In this document: piece after piece, positions 33,050-44,963 of the stretch
Numbering within the stretch: the stretch's first letter is position 1
Layout: each line of letters starts with the position of its first letter
Program-made: the position numbers and the translations under genes
Notes under the pieces: model-generated
What the model saw: only the letters and a program-made list of their open reading frames with translations
Databases searched by the model: none
Told to the model about the DNA's origin: nothing
Assembly (NCBI RefSeq): GCF_958298935.1
Contig: NC_084930.1
Location: 23,968,001 to 24,032,000 of the forward strand
Origin: Phragmites australis
Taxonomy: Eukaryota > Streptophyta > Magnoliopsida > Poales > Poaceae
Length of the DNA: 64,000 nucleotides
Direction: 5' to 3'

Positions 33050-35240
33050 GGATGTCTCGACCATCGAGGTAGGCTTGGTATAGAGTCATCCAAATCAGTT
33101 CGTGTTCGAGTAGTGCAGCTATTATGTCTACAAGTTATGCCTTGCTGACCTAACCACACTGCTGGTTGAGTTGGGCAGCATTCGTTCACCAAATTGTTAG
33201 GTCATATGGTTTGAGGAGTTTCTTTATAAAGAATCCCATGGGCACTGGTGCTCATGAAGAAGCGAGTCTAGCAAGCACATCCGCAGTACCATTATCACTC
33301 CTTATGTGTGTTACTTCTAGCCCTTCGAACTTTTTCTCAAGCTTTCACACCTCGTTCAAATAAGGCGCCGTGTTATCTTCCAAGCACTGGTACCCCTTTT
33401 GCACCTAGTTTATAACTAGCTGTGAGTTCCCTTTCAAGAGAAGTCACCTGATTCCATGTGATGAAGCTATGCAGAGCCCGTTTACCAGTCCTTTGTATTA
33501 TGTAATATTGTTGGAAGCTTTAAAATTTAATTGAACAATATACCTGAGTTCGTCGCCTTTTAGAGATTTAAGTACAATGCCAGCCCCGAAGCCTTGGATC
33601 ATGAGCGCTCCATTAAAGAAGAGTGTTTAGTGGTCCTTAATCACACTCGGCTATGTTTCTTCAATGCTTGTCCATTTGGTGATGAATTCCACTAGTACTC
33701 CCGACTTAACGCTTGTTCGTGGTGCATAGTGTACGTCGAGCTCATTATGCTCGACCACCCATTGTGCGATTCGTCAAGTAGTCTCCCTGTTATGTTTGAC
33801 ATCCCTCAACGGATACGTTGTCACAACATTGACCTTATGCACCTGGAATTAGTGTTGAAGCTTTCGGGAAGACATCAAAATTGCATATAGCAACTTCTGC
33901 ACTTACATGTACCATAGCTTATCGTTGTGTAGGACTTTGCTCACAGAGTAAATAGGTTTCTAGACCTTGGCCTTCTTCTCGAGACATTCCTGCTCGACCA
34001 CCAGGACTGTGCTTACAACTTGTGGGGTTGCTGCAATGTACAAAAATAGCTCCTCTTTTTCGTTTGGCGGTGTTAGAATTAATGGAGATGATAAATACCT
34101 TTTTAGATCCAGGAAGGCGTTCTCCACTTCTTCTGTCCACTAGAACCCGTCGTGTTTCTTTAGCAACTTGATGAAAGGCATCTCTCGTTCACCCATCCTG
34201 GAGATGAATCGAATAAGGGCTGCTATTCATCCTGTCAATTTTTTAACTTCTTTCAGTGTCCGAGGTGATCGCATTTGGTCAAGCGTCTCAATTTTATGTG
34301 GATTGGCCACGATGCCCTGACATGACACTAGAAAGCCCAGAAGCTTGCCAGACGGAATGCCGAATGAGCACTTCTCAGAATTAAGCCTCATATGATACAT
34401 CATGAGGTTGTCGAATGTCTCCTTGAGGTTGTTAATCAATGCACCTTTGGTTCTAGAATTGACTACAATATCATCAACATAATCTTCAACATTATGCCTG
34501 ATCTGGGGCTGTAAGCAGTTTTGAATACACCGTTGGTAAGTAGTACCAGCATTCTTCAAACTAAAAGACATCTTTACATAACAAAATACACTGAATGGAG
34601 TAACAAAAGCAATTTTCTCTTCAGCCTCTACCACCATGCTAATTTGGTGATACCCCGAATAGGCATCTAGGAAACACAGCAATGCACAACTCTCCATAGA
34701 GTCGATAATCTGGTTGATGCTAGGAAGAGGAAAAGGGTCCTTGGGACATGCTTTGTTGAGGTCGGTAAAGTCAACACACATTCTCCACCTACCATTAGCT
34801 TTTTTCACAAGGACGGGATTTGCAAGCCAGGTAGGATGACAAACCTCTCGAATGAAGCCAACCTTTAGGAGTTTTTGCACCACGGGTTTGGCATCGGGTT
34901 TTCATAGCTAGTTGATGCTCAATCACCTCACTAGGGACCCCAGGCATATCAGACGGTTGCCATGTAAACACATCTTGGTTCACCCGGAGGAAAGTGATGA
35001 TCTCGAGTTCCTATCTGGGATTAAGATCAACCCCTATCTTGAGCATCTTAGCAGATTCACACAGGTTGAAAGGTATTGTCTTGACACCACTATCAATCTT
35101 CTTGTCCTTGGCATCATTGTTGTAATCTCCTTTAGCAGCCTCATTGGACATGGAAGTGCTAGCCAAACTTATGAGCTTGGAGTCCTTAACCTCAACGGCT
35201 TGATGCTTCTAGTGCTTAGACTCCGCCCCTTTTGAAGTAG
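33050..35240 (-). pseudogene. pol: Element 3 pol: RT and RNase H (RT nearly open)
   Basis: RT is open from 34,883 to 34,227 (218 residues): LVKKANGRWRMCVDFTDLNK, LLCFLDAYSGYHQI with the first catalytic Asp, MSFSLKNAGTTYQR, and VEDYVDDIVVNSR with the catalytic DD, then GFLVSCQGIVANPHK. This is the best-preserved RT in the window. Upstream lies EVIEHQLAM and the region before it (34,883-35,240). Downstream, the connection and RNase H are decayed, ending with TADVLARLASS near 33,260-33,300, the usual end of the Tat RNase H. Sequence stops making sense at about 33,050, where element 2 begins. Confidence 0.85.
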
Positions 35241-35479
35241 TTGCCATCTAGCAGAAGCGCTTAACCATATCCAAACTCTACTTCTCGCATTTGATCGCTG
35301 CATGCTGATCCCCTTTGATAGTTATGACCCCTTTGGGGCCTGGGATCTTGAGTGTTTGATACGCGTAGTGCACCACAGCTATGAACTTGCCTAGCATTGG
35401 GGGCCCAGAATCACATTGTAAGCTGTTTCAAAGTCCACAACATCAAAGGTACAGAAGTTTTCGGGATCTCCGAACGTGA

Positions 35480-35860
35480 CTAGCAGCTCGATCTAGCCAA
35501 GGGGTATATTGGATGAATTTGGGGTTATACCATGAAAAGGCTTAGCTCTCTAACCTTGAAATTCCCATCTTGTCTAATGTCTTGGCAAAGATGAGACTAA
35601 GCGAGCTATCCCATCAACCAATGTTAAATGTATCTTGATGTTAAGGATAGTAGGTTCAACCACGACATGGTATCGACCAGAGTGTGGAACCGCAGCTACA
35701 AGGTCAACTTGGTTAACGGTGATTGGGACCTCTAACCACTTGAGGTATCGAATTGGCCCAGTTAGAGCCAAGTTAACCTCTCTCTCGATCTCTTTGTACT
35801 GTCTCTTGGACTCGTATGCGACACATCCTCCAAACATGTGTGCGAAGGTTCGATCGGCCC
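35480..35860 (-). pseudogene. pol: Element 3 protease region (degenerate)
   Basis: Minus 35,574-35,837 reads ALTGPIRYLKWLEVPITVNQ, then RYHVVVEPTILNIKIHLTLV and DGIARLV. This is the layout of the Tat aspartic protease (VLVDGGS), but the active site here is LVDGIA, so a key Ser/Thr is lost. Preceding sequence joins directly to gag. Confidence 0.6.
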
Positions 35861-37560
35861 TGCAAAATTTGAGTTCGTCGTTAGCATCCAGCTTGGCCTA
35901 TTTGCTGTGATACTTAGCAACAGCGACCTTAAGTTTATCATCGACCTTCTTTTTAATGACATGGCATTCATCAAAATTGTGTTGGTTGGTCCGTAGGATG
36001 GGCCACCACTTTCCACCAACTCAGCTCAGGCCTTTGTTGTCCCGGGTGTTACACGACTTGCTCCTACCGACCGCAACTACAGTCATGTTAGGACCTTTAC
36101 GCTTGTCACCAAGTTTCCCCCGTTCTTTGAGGACTCGGGATTGTCCTTGCCAGGATGAGGATTTTTGGCATGTGCCTAAGCTTGAGCATGATTTGCAGAC
36201 TTGTCGGCCAACTTGAAGAGCTCTTGCTGACTAGATCTGTGTCCTTGATGCCTCGATTAAAAGCAATGATGACTGACTCATCAGAGATGTCCTGGATCAT
36301 ATTGCACCTATCGCCGAACCTTCGGATAAAGTCTCAAAGAGACTCATCTTTGCTTTGGTTCAACTGATGAAGATCATTCTCTGTTCTTGGGCGCTCGAAC
36401 ATGCCCTGGAAGTTGGCAATGAACTGAGCCTTCAGCTCGGCCCACGATCGAATCGAGTTGGGAGGCAAGTTCAATAGCCAGGACTGTGCTAGCCCATCCA
36501 ACTCAGTCAGCAGATAGTTGGCCATCACCTTTTTGTAATCGCATGTTGCTCAAATAGCAGTGGTATAGATTTGCATCCACTCAATGAGATTAAGCTTTTT
36601 GTCGTATTTTTGGGTCAGGCCTACTTTGAACCTCTCAGGTCACTGTATCGACCTGAGCTTAGGTGCGAATGCTTTGCAACCCCCAACAAACTCTTTAGGA
36701 GGCAGAGGATGAGGACTGTCATGCCTATTCCTTCGAATAGGGGAGTCACATCGACTGTCCCATCCTAGATATCTGCACTCATTATAGCACTGGTCATCCT
36801 CACAGCGTTCCATGCGATAGTTGTCTATCACTCTCCATATATCTTAAGGATCGTGAGGGATGTAGTTTCTCATGTCTTCCTAGTTCCTATGCCTATGAAT
36901 AGGGCAGTTACAGCCTGGCCCGTTGGATTGCGCTCGACCCTAACCGCATGAGCTTCCCATCTACGATTCTTCAACTTGGGGATGTCCACATCTGTGGCTC
37001 CTCGAATAGGCACCTTGCCGACTTGGGTGACTAGAACTGCGAGGGTTCTTTACTCAAGCAGCCTGGATCTAAGTTGCATCGAGTAAAACCTTCACTTGAT
37101 TAAGCATTGGGTTTAAAAGATTCACCGGATCCAACTTGGGGAGTGATCTTAGAATCAGATGAGCACCCTGGACGTTAGCCTCCGGAGTACTAAAGACACC
37201 ACTGCCGAGGCTTGGCTACGGCTGAGTCGATGAAGCTTCATGATAGTTGTCCTGAGAGTATCCATTCCTCGATCTTGGGACTGGTGGTGGTGGACGGGTA
37301 CCCACCAGAAGTCATCGTTGAAGACCAGAGGGCACCTAATCTCTTGTGTTTGATCAATGATTAGTAGTATTAGGAGCTAACTGGGCACCAGCCACAGACG
37401 TTCCTGGTGGTATATCTCCAGCGACATCGATACCGTGGGCTGGGGCTACCACTGCTGGGTTTGCAAGAATCCCAGTGCCATTATTCTCTACGACATATTG
37501 ATCTACCACCATAGGGTGTTCGGGTGGGGTTCTGACTCCTCGAGCCATGAACACGAATTG
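35861..37560 (-). pseudogene. gag: Element 3 gag (broken)
   Basis: Minus strand: MANYLLTELDGLAQSWLLNL, RSWAELKAQFIANFQGMFER and LHQLNQSKDESL at 36,334-36,528, then a short run (IQDISDESVIIAFNRGIKD, 36,106-36,300), both typical of gag capsid. N-terminal low-complexity gag with Pro/Val-rich sequence lies at 37,354-37,554. The tail towards protease (35,842-36,019) has NFAGPIEPSHTCLEDV in a shifted frame. Multiple shifts. No intact zinc knuckle was found. Confidence 0.72.
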
Positions 37561-37908
37561 GTCCGTTCGGCTACTCTAGCTGTTGACAGAGTTGTCATTG
37601 CCACTCTCCTGATCTTCGTCCTTGCTGTCAGTGTCTATGCACTAGAGAACATTAGGCTCCTTGGGATCCCAGTCAAGATATCCCACCTCATGGTATGCAT
37701 CTAATGGGTTGGACTCGAGAACACCAGTGTGGATCAGTCCACCTTGATTTTCCTAGCGGAAAACCATAGCTCTGAAGAGGATCTCAGATCCGGCAAGAGG
37801 CGATGAGTAGATGGCTTCCACCGACTCGAAGTGGTTGTAGAAACTGTCGTTAGAGAAACTAATGTGGATATGAACTCAAGACATGATCAATCCTAAAAAG
37901 CAGAAGAA
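37561..37908. other. Element 3 leader between PBS and gag
   Basis: No coding signal seen; consistent with a retrotransposon 5' leader. Confidence 0.5.
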
Positions 37909-37928
37909 GGCCCCTACCTGGCGCACCA
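37909..37928 (-). promoter_or_regulatory. Primer binding site of element 3
   Basis: Minus reads TGGTGCGCCAGGTAGGGGCC directly after the LTR, a PBS common in grass Tat-lineage elements. It differs from the PBS-like sites of elements 1 and 2. Confidence 0.75.
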
Positions 37929-38419
37929 ACTATCGAAGATTTAGTTCCTGATAATATGTCCAAAATTAACTGGGGTACCTTCGAGATCATGGATTAAACA
38001 TGAAGCGAGACACATGATGTAAATAGGCTCAAGCCTCGTTGGAGTAATACCCTACGTCCTATATGGATGATGATGTATATATATTCTCTCGGGTACAAAT
38101 AATATGGCTAGACCTATTACAAGAAGCAGATCAGATCTAGGTTAATCTAGAGCTGAAGTTGTCGAGCATTTCCTATGGTCTTGGTGCTTGCATCGAGTTG
38201 CAGGTGCGTGATATAGGGCTGATATGCCACCTCTAATCCAATCGTAGTCGATAGGGAGTCCTCTATCCTGTCCACCAAGACAAAGCAGATGAATCCAACT
38301 TGGATATTAATCGTTCTCAAGTTGGGCAACCAATTGAGACCTTCCTATTATACGTCTTGTAGATTTTTGAGTTTACTAGGTACCATAGATTTGATTATAT
38401 AGTATCCGTAGTTGTTACA
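37929..38419 (-). repeat. 5' LTR of element 3 (about 490 bp)
   Basis: Lies directly beyond the PBS. A TATATATA promoter motif lies near 38,070-38,080. I place the outer end at TGTAACAAC (minus) at 38,419, from the TG start and the beginning of unrelated coding sequence after it. No second LTR exists to confirm. Confidence 0.55.
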
Positions 38420-38448
38420 CATTTGCATGGTATACTCTGTCATATATA

Positions 38449-39870
38449 GTGTACTCCTTATACGTATATACCCCATATTTAGATGTTCGACAAGTTTCTC
38501 ATCACGCGCTAGCAAATTGGAGGCCGACGTCGGTTGAGAAATTCCCTTCTTATCAATTTGACCACGAGATTGTGATTTTTGATTATTTTTTTTGTTGTGG
38601 ATTCAATGTTTCCCCTTCTAATTTCCTCCTTTCCTTACTCGATTTCTACCAAATTGAGCTCCACCATCTGAATCCAAACTCGATCACTATGTTGAGTATT
38701 TTTGTTCATCTGTGCGAAGCTTTTCTTGGTATCGAGCTGAATCTGAATTTATTCTAGTACTTCTACCATCTGAAGGGGAACAATGAGAACAAGAGTGTTG
38801 GAGGATGTGGCTTCCAGCTGTGACCTGGAATGAAAAACTCCTATCTCCTCATGGAAAAAGGATTGGAAAAAACACTAGTTTTATGTCTCCAACCCCGACT
38901 CAGTCCACTCCCACTTAGTCTATAGAGGCCTCTTTCCCCTACGAAATCCATCCTGGTCAAAGAATCACCGTGAATCCAACCACACCACCTATTACGTTAC
39001 GAAGATTGGTGAACTCAGGCAAAGTGGCATAACCGGGTGGCACATGGCCAAAGGCTTCATTAGTCAGAGATCGTGTCCTTTGAAAGCGTGGATCACTTTG
39101 CCTGGGAGTATTCTGGAGACAAGGATAGCTCTAAGGACACAGTCGATGGTAAGATTTATATGGCAATTTAATGCTTCCATTATCGCAGTCAAGCTCTTTC
39201 GAGTGACTTTTTCTTTTTTTCATCTCTGTCTCTACAGGATACCTTTGCTCTATTGAGCAAGCTATTTTCTGAAGAGGCACAACCATGCTCTGTGCAGCCC
39301 TACTCCCTTGTGAATCCTCGACAAGAGATGGGAATTTCTCAAGTAAGAGAGAAGTGTTGATTGCTGCGTGTTCAACCTGATTGGACTTTTTTTATTTCAA
39401 ATGCTAGTCTTCCATCAAGAGCACAACCTCACGACTAAGGTCCTTGATCTTGATGACACTTCCTCCTCTGGCACCGACGACAAGCAAGACCCCCACTCCG
39501 CAACCAGCGGTGTTTCTGAAAAAGCTAAGACCAAGAGGGAAACTCTGGTCGATCAAAAAGCCGAAGGGTCTCTTAGATCCAAGAGATCATCTTTGCTATA
39601 TGATCTGTTACCCCTCATGCGCACTCAAAGAAAGAGGCAACTGGTACTGACACCGAGTTGTCATGTGATTATTTAGTTACTACTCTAGCTATTGAGCATT
39701 TACCCACTGATGCCTAGTTTGATTGGGTAGCATTTCTTGCAGGAGACCACCAGATCTCCTACTCAATTGCCCTCTCAAGGAACCGACACGTCTGATGACT
39801 CGTTAAGTAATGTAACTCGGGTTACCTCCTCCACATTGGTCATTCTTCTAAGTATTTACTTGATAAGTCC
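38449..39870 (+). pseudogene. Transposase_28-like (putative gypsy-type transposon) ORF, multi-exon
   Basis: Plus-strand frame from about 38,510: NWRPTSVEKFPSYQFDHEIV, FDYFFCCGFNVSPSNFLLSL, HLNPNSITMLSIFVHLCEAF and LGIELNLNLF, one stop, then YFYHLKGNNENKSVGGCGFQ. This pattern (FxxFFxxG..P....L, L.PNS...L..FVHLCEAFLGI, VGGxGFQLRPG) fits the Transposase_28 domain found in antisense ORFs of grass Tat elements. After that, frames join across clear introns: ...ALRTQSM, GTAAGA at 39,153, acceptor CTCTACAG to 39,238, DTFALLSKLF, a donor near 39,341, acceptor near 39,408, an Asp/Ser/Lys-rich exon (KVLDLDDTSSSGTDDKQD) to 39,642, and one more after TTGCAG near 39,743. A few stops remain. Confidence 0.6.
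39153..39237 (+). other. Predicted intron in Transposase_28-like ORF
   Basis: Starts GTAAGATT and ends TTCATCTCTGTCTCTACAG with a pyrimidine-rich tract. Removing it joins ATG-GAT in the same frame (…RTQSM/DTFALLSK…). Confidence 0.65.
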
Positions 39871-39969
39871 AGAGTGATGATAAATCATTGTGGGCAGGGG
39901 AACGACAGTTCTCCATCCACATATTCACATAGGGCTTCAATGACTTCACCCTTTGAAATCTACTGCTGC

Positions 39970-42320
39970 GCCATGTCTCAAGAGGGAACCAAAATCAACC
40001 CCGACAACATCATCGAACCAACTCTTGAGGAGCTTCCCAAGGAGGATCACCAAGCCATTGAAGCTCAAAAGTGGGAGGTGGAAAAATTGATGCTCGCGTG
40101 CTATCAGAAGACACGACAAGGTGTCTTCAAGAAGAGCGATCCAATGTCGATCGTTCACGCAAAACATGAGGTAAAGACCGATATAAGTGATTCTACTCAT
40201 GATTTACAAGAGCAAATTGCACATATGGTTGATCAATCTGTTGGTGCTGCCATGTTTAATAATTCTGAAATGTTGGTTAAAAGTCTAGATCATGTGCTAA
40301 CTAGTCGAGTTAGGGCTTTGGTTATTGAATTGCAAGAAGAAAAAGGTAAAGAAACAACCTTAATTGCATGATGCTAGCACCTCGAATTCCAACGATGATA
40401 GAACACTTTAGCAAGCACCCTTTGGTTCATCGGTACAATTTATGTCACCTTTGCTTGCACAACAAAATATACCGATGCAACAAATCCATAACCGAGCCAA
40501 TGTGCGTTCGGCCACCATGGTGATACCTCTGTTTAACAAATTGAATACTAGCAAACCGGAGGTATCCTCATTTGTTTTCCTAGTACTGAGCACTACATCT
40601 AGCATGACTAGTTCGATTCCACATGTAGCTAATACCCGAGCTAATGAAACTTTAGCAAGCATGCCACTAGTTCCCTACAACACCGTGGCATACAGCATAC
40701 CTCCTATACCCCCAGAAGGTACCGGCATACCCTATGGTCTATTGCCTGATATTTATTTTAATGTGCCTTCGCCAAATACTCCATACATGCAGCCCGTGGT
40801 TTCACACTCTCATGATACACCGCAACCATAACCTTTTAAGCCACAGCCATATGATAATGTGTCATCCAATCGGATCATGGCCAAAACACCTCTGGGGCCG
40901 AAAGCATATAAGAGCAAATGACTAGTATTATGAGGGAACATTTTGGATTAGCACTAAAGGGTGATACAATTCCATATCCCTATGAGTTTAAGGTTCTTGA
41001 TTTTATTAAATTCAATAAGGATGGTAGAACCACAATGGAGTACATATAACAATTTTGGGCATAATGTGGTGAAGCCGGTGGTAGTGATTCTTTAAGATTG
41101 TGTTTATTTACTTTGTCACTTTCTAGTAATGAATTTACTTGGTTTACTTTGCTTGCATCTAATTCTATTCATAATTGGGCACAATTTGAGCAAAGGTTTC
41201 ATGAGTACTTTTATACTGAAGATTTAGAATTGAGGTTAATTCACTTGACATCATTACACAGAAGTATAATGAGTCCATTTCTGAATATATTAGGAGGTTT
41301 AGAGATACTAAAAACTGATGTTTTAATGTATCACTCTCTGATAGGGATCTTGCTGAGCTTTTGCTGGATTGCATGCACATATAAAAGAAAGGTTAGATGG
41401 GCAAGAATTTTTAGATGTGAACCAAGTTTTGCAGCGGGCTCTAACTTAAGAAATTCATGCCAAAGAGCATAGAAAGTTCAAAAATTTTGTGAAAAGCACA
41501 AGATGGATCATCCTGGTGTTAATGTAGTGGAATATGAGGACGATGATAGTATTGATTTGTGTGTAGCTGAGTGGGCATGGAAATCCAAATCTAAACTATT
41601 TGTATGCCCCGCTTTAAAGCCAACTCCACAAAAGAATCGGCCAGAAGAGATAAAATTCACATTTGATGTTACTAAGTGTGATAGGATATTTGATCTCTTG
41701 CTACAAGAAAAGCAAATTAGCTTGTTTCTTAATCATGTTATTCCACCACTTGAGGAGCTTTAAAAGCGTGCATATTGTAAGTGGCATAATTCATATTCTC
41801 GTGATACTAAGGATTGCAGTGTCTTCCGTTGACAAGTTTAATAGGCCATTAACGAAGGATGATTGAAATTTGCCAAAAAGTTCTAAGATGAAGCTTGATA
41901 GTGATCCATTCCCTATTAATATGGTGAATTTTGAGGGGAAGAAGGTTTTGGTTCAGCCATCTCAAGCTGATCAACTAAAGGCAAGGATGTGATCATTGGT
42001 GAGGATAATGTGAAACAAAAAATGATCAAACCTAAAATTCTAGAGGTTGGTCGTTGGAAGATCAATGAAAGAAGGAGCAAAGCCACTAAGAAGCTTGAAA
42101 AGCCAAAACCTACATTTAATGCACTTTTGGCTAATTCTGAGAGTGGCAAGGCCGGCCAAAAGGGGAGCAACTGACCAAATACTCTTAAACGCCCAAGATC
42201 ACCACCAAAACATAAGTTTAAGAGGAGGAAGAGGCAATGTGAGAGTAATATTGTAGTAGCTCCATTTTCTCTTTTCGAGCCACCAGTGCCTATGGTGTGG
42301 GTACCTCCTTCTATGATGTC
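39970..42320 (+). pseudogene. gag: Element 4 gag (broken)
   Basis: N-terminal part 39,970-40,371 (MSQEGTKINPDNIIEPTLEE, HDLQEQIAHMVDQSVG), a Pro/Thr-rich linker (40,442-40,831), then the capsid: MREHFGLALKGDTIPYPYEF, one stop, CLFTLSLSSNEFTWFTLLAS and NSIHNWAQFEQRFHEYFYTE at 40,930-41,230, which is the classic gag motif. A C-terminal region follows (KCDRIFDLLLQEKQISLF, then a shifted YCKWHNSYSRDTKDC at 41,770-41,820). The last has the Cys-His pattern seen at the end of this gag type. Frameshifts near 41,240, 41,760 and 42,000 and several stops. Confidence 0.8.
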
Positions 42321-42579
42321 TCCATCATGTACACCGTTGGGTTGGTATGGACCTTTGGTGCCACCTCCTATATATGCAGTTTGCACCATTCCATCCAAGG
42401 TGGACAGCACCAAAACAATTGGCATTCGACGGGCTATCCCATTCTAGACCAGACCGGTTGTTCAGACAATCGGTCAAATGATCAGAGAGATGGAAGGGAA
42501 TTTAAGAAGGTATATCGTGTGAAGAATACAAGTATTTCTATGAAAAATCAGATCTAGAATAGAAGGAAAAATAGCCGGT

Positions 42580-43750
42580 TGTTGATGAAAACAAAGTGCA
42601 AAAACAATCGGCTAATGGCGGTTTGGTTGATGGCAACAAAGGAGTTGTAGAAGTGGTTGGCACTGATTTTGAGGTTAAATTGCCATCTCCTACATCAGCA
42701 CTACAGCCCGTGGTGTCAAGTGTTGAAGGAGTCATTTCTAGTGCTAAGCCGTTCAATAGTTCGGGTGATCCAAAAGTTAAAAGAAAGATGTGTTTGCTGC
42801 CCAGAACTAAATCACAATCCCGATGGTGTCCTAGAGGTCTCTCACACTCCCAAAAGAGAAGGCTACAAAGACTACGCAAGCAAGAGTTGGGAGAAGCTCA
42901 AGCCGAAAAGGTAGGGATCTAGTGTTTAATGAAATTATGCCGATGTTACCTCTTTGGCAAGAATGGAGGGTGAAGCAAGTTGTAGCGCCTATTGTGACAC
43001 TTAGTGATGATGAAAATGATTTGCTAGATGACTCTCTAGTGATTAGAAATGACACTCCACCACATGATAGTATGAATGTCAATATGATTTTCGGTTTGCC
43101 TATGGAGTTTCAAGCCATTGATGAGAAGGTTGCTCAACTAAATCTTGGTCCGAAGGAAGCCATATTTGAGAAGTCTAAAGAATTGTGCCAACATTTAAGA
43201 CCATTGTATGTCAAGGGACATATTGATGGAAGACCGATTTCTAGAAAGCTAAGTGGATGGTGGAGCTACCGTGAACTTAATGCCATATTTAGTTTTCAAG
43301 AAGCTAGGAAAAGAGGACAATGAGCTCGTGAAGACGAACTTGGTGCTTAATGGCTTCACTGGTGATCCTACTTAGTCTAAGGGTGTGATCTCTATGGAGC
43401 TTACCATTGGAAGCAAGATGGTCCCTACGGCTTTCTTCGACGCCTATGTTCAAGGTAATTACAATGTATTACTAGGATGTGATTGGATTCATGCAAATCG
43501 TTGTGTACCTTCTAGTTTGCACCAATTCTTGATTCAATGGGTAGATGATCAAGTAGAAATTGTCTATGCAGATACATCCGCATTTTGTTTCTTTAGCCGA
43601 TGCTTCAGTAGATTGGCAACATGGAAATGTACAATGTTTATCCCGTCAAGACCTTTCAGACTATGATTTTCTTAGTGTTACTAGAGATGGTTTTGTACGT
43701 GTGTATGTACAACCGATTTCTTCATCTCGGCTTAGCAGTGTAATGTTATA
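42580..43750 (+). pseudogene. pol: Element 4 gag-pol linker and protease (broken)
   Basis: Open pieces at 42,596-42,922 (basic tail), 42,922-43,323 (acidic, IVTLSDDENDLLDDSLVIRN) and 43,385-43,666. The last reads MELTIGSKMVPTAFFDAYVQ, YNVLLGCDWIHANRCVPSSL and HQFLIQWVDDQVEIV, the C-terminal half of the protease in this lineage (usually LLGRDWIHAN). The catalytic Asp triad upstream is not seen. Frame changes separate the pieces. Confidence 0.7.
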
Positions 43751-43789
43751 AATGGATAAACAATGTAATTTAGATTGGTTGCAGTAGGG

Positions 43790-44963
43790 TGTGGAGCAAT
43801 ATCGGTCCAAAATGAACAATATTTGTGAAACTATTGATGATTTTGATGAGGTAGAAAAGCTAGGACAAGGTTTTTTATCGGCCGATCCATTAGAAGAGGT
43901 AGATATAGGAGATGGTACTGTTTCTAGGTTGACATTTGTGAACAAAAACGTGCATGATGTTCAAAAAGGCAAAATAGTTGGACTGCTTAAGAAATATATC
44001 GATTGTTTCGCTTGAGAATAGATGCCGGGACTTAGCTGTGAGCTTTTGGAGTATCGGCTTCCTATAAAATTGGGTTTTAGACCTCACAAACAATTGGCTA
44101 GAAAATTTAATTCTAACATCTATGGGCGAATCAAAGAAGAAATAAACCAGTTGCTCGCTACGGGGTTCATTCGTCCTTGTAGGTATGTTGAATGGATATC
44201 CAATATTATCCCGGTTGAGAAGAAAAACACCGGTAAGTTGAGAGTATGCATTGATTTTAGAGACTTAAATAAAGCTACACCTAAAAATGAATATCCTATG
44301 CCTACCGCCGATATGTATATTAATGATGCTTCGGGTCATAAAGTTATTAGTTTTTTCGATGGTAATGCGTGTTATAATCGAATTTTTATTGCCGAAGAAG
44401 ATATGTCTAAAATGGCTTTCTGTTGTCTGGGTTTTATTGGTTTATTTGAGTGGTTTGTCATGACATTTGGATTAAAGAATGTCGGCGCTACTTATCAAAG
44501 AGCTATGAATTTAATCTTTCATGATTTGATTGGTGTTATATTAGAGATATATGTTGATGATATTGTGGTTAGATCAGATGCTATCGATAGTCATTTAGTC
44601 GATTTGCGTATAGCTTTTGAAAGGATGTGTCAGTATGGTTTAAAGATGAACGCAAGTAAGTGTGCTTTTGGTGTATCGGCGGGCAAGTTCGTGGGTTTCA
44701 TAATACATGGGAGGGGCATAGAGATAGATCCCAATAAGATAGCAGCCATAGAAAAATTAGGGGCGCCACAATCAGAGAGAGATGTTACAAAATTTCTAGG
44801 AAAAGTCAGTTACTTGAGGCGGTTCATATCTAAATTATCCAGCAAGGTTGGTGCATTTTCTCCTATATTTCAGTTAAAGAAAGAAGCCGATTTTACTTGG
44901 GGGGTAGAACAGAAAAAAGCCTTTATTGAGATCAAAAATATTTATCATCACCCCCTGTATTGA
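43790..44963 (+). pseudogene. pol: Element 4 reverse transcriptase (313-residue open frame)
   Basis: Reads IVGLLKKYIDCFA, a stop at about 44,013, then an open frame 44,022-44,963. It carries RRPIKLG-type entry (YRLPIKLGFRPHKQLARKF), IIPVEKKNTGKLRVCIDFRD, ISFFDGNACYNRIFIAEEDM with the first Asp, FVMTFGLKNVGATYQRAMN, and ILEIYVDDIVVRSDAIDSHL with the YVDD pair, then FGVSAGKFVGFIIHGRGIEI and FLGKVSYLRRFISKLSSKVG. Domain length and order are normal for a Ty3/gypsy RT. The frame ends at 44,963, where the connection begins. Downstream pol is decayed, so no functional polyprotein results. Confidence 0.88.

Larger units (their letters stand above)
33000..38419 (-). mobile_element. Tat-type Ty3/gypsy element 3, truncated in RNase H
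   Basis: Minus-strand 5' LTR, PBS, gag, protease, RT and RNase H in order, ending near 33,000-33,170 without integrase, 3' UTR or 3' LTR. Confidence 0.8.
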
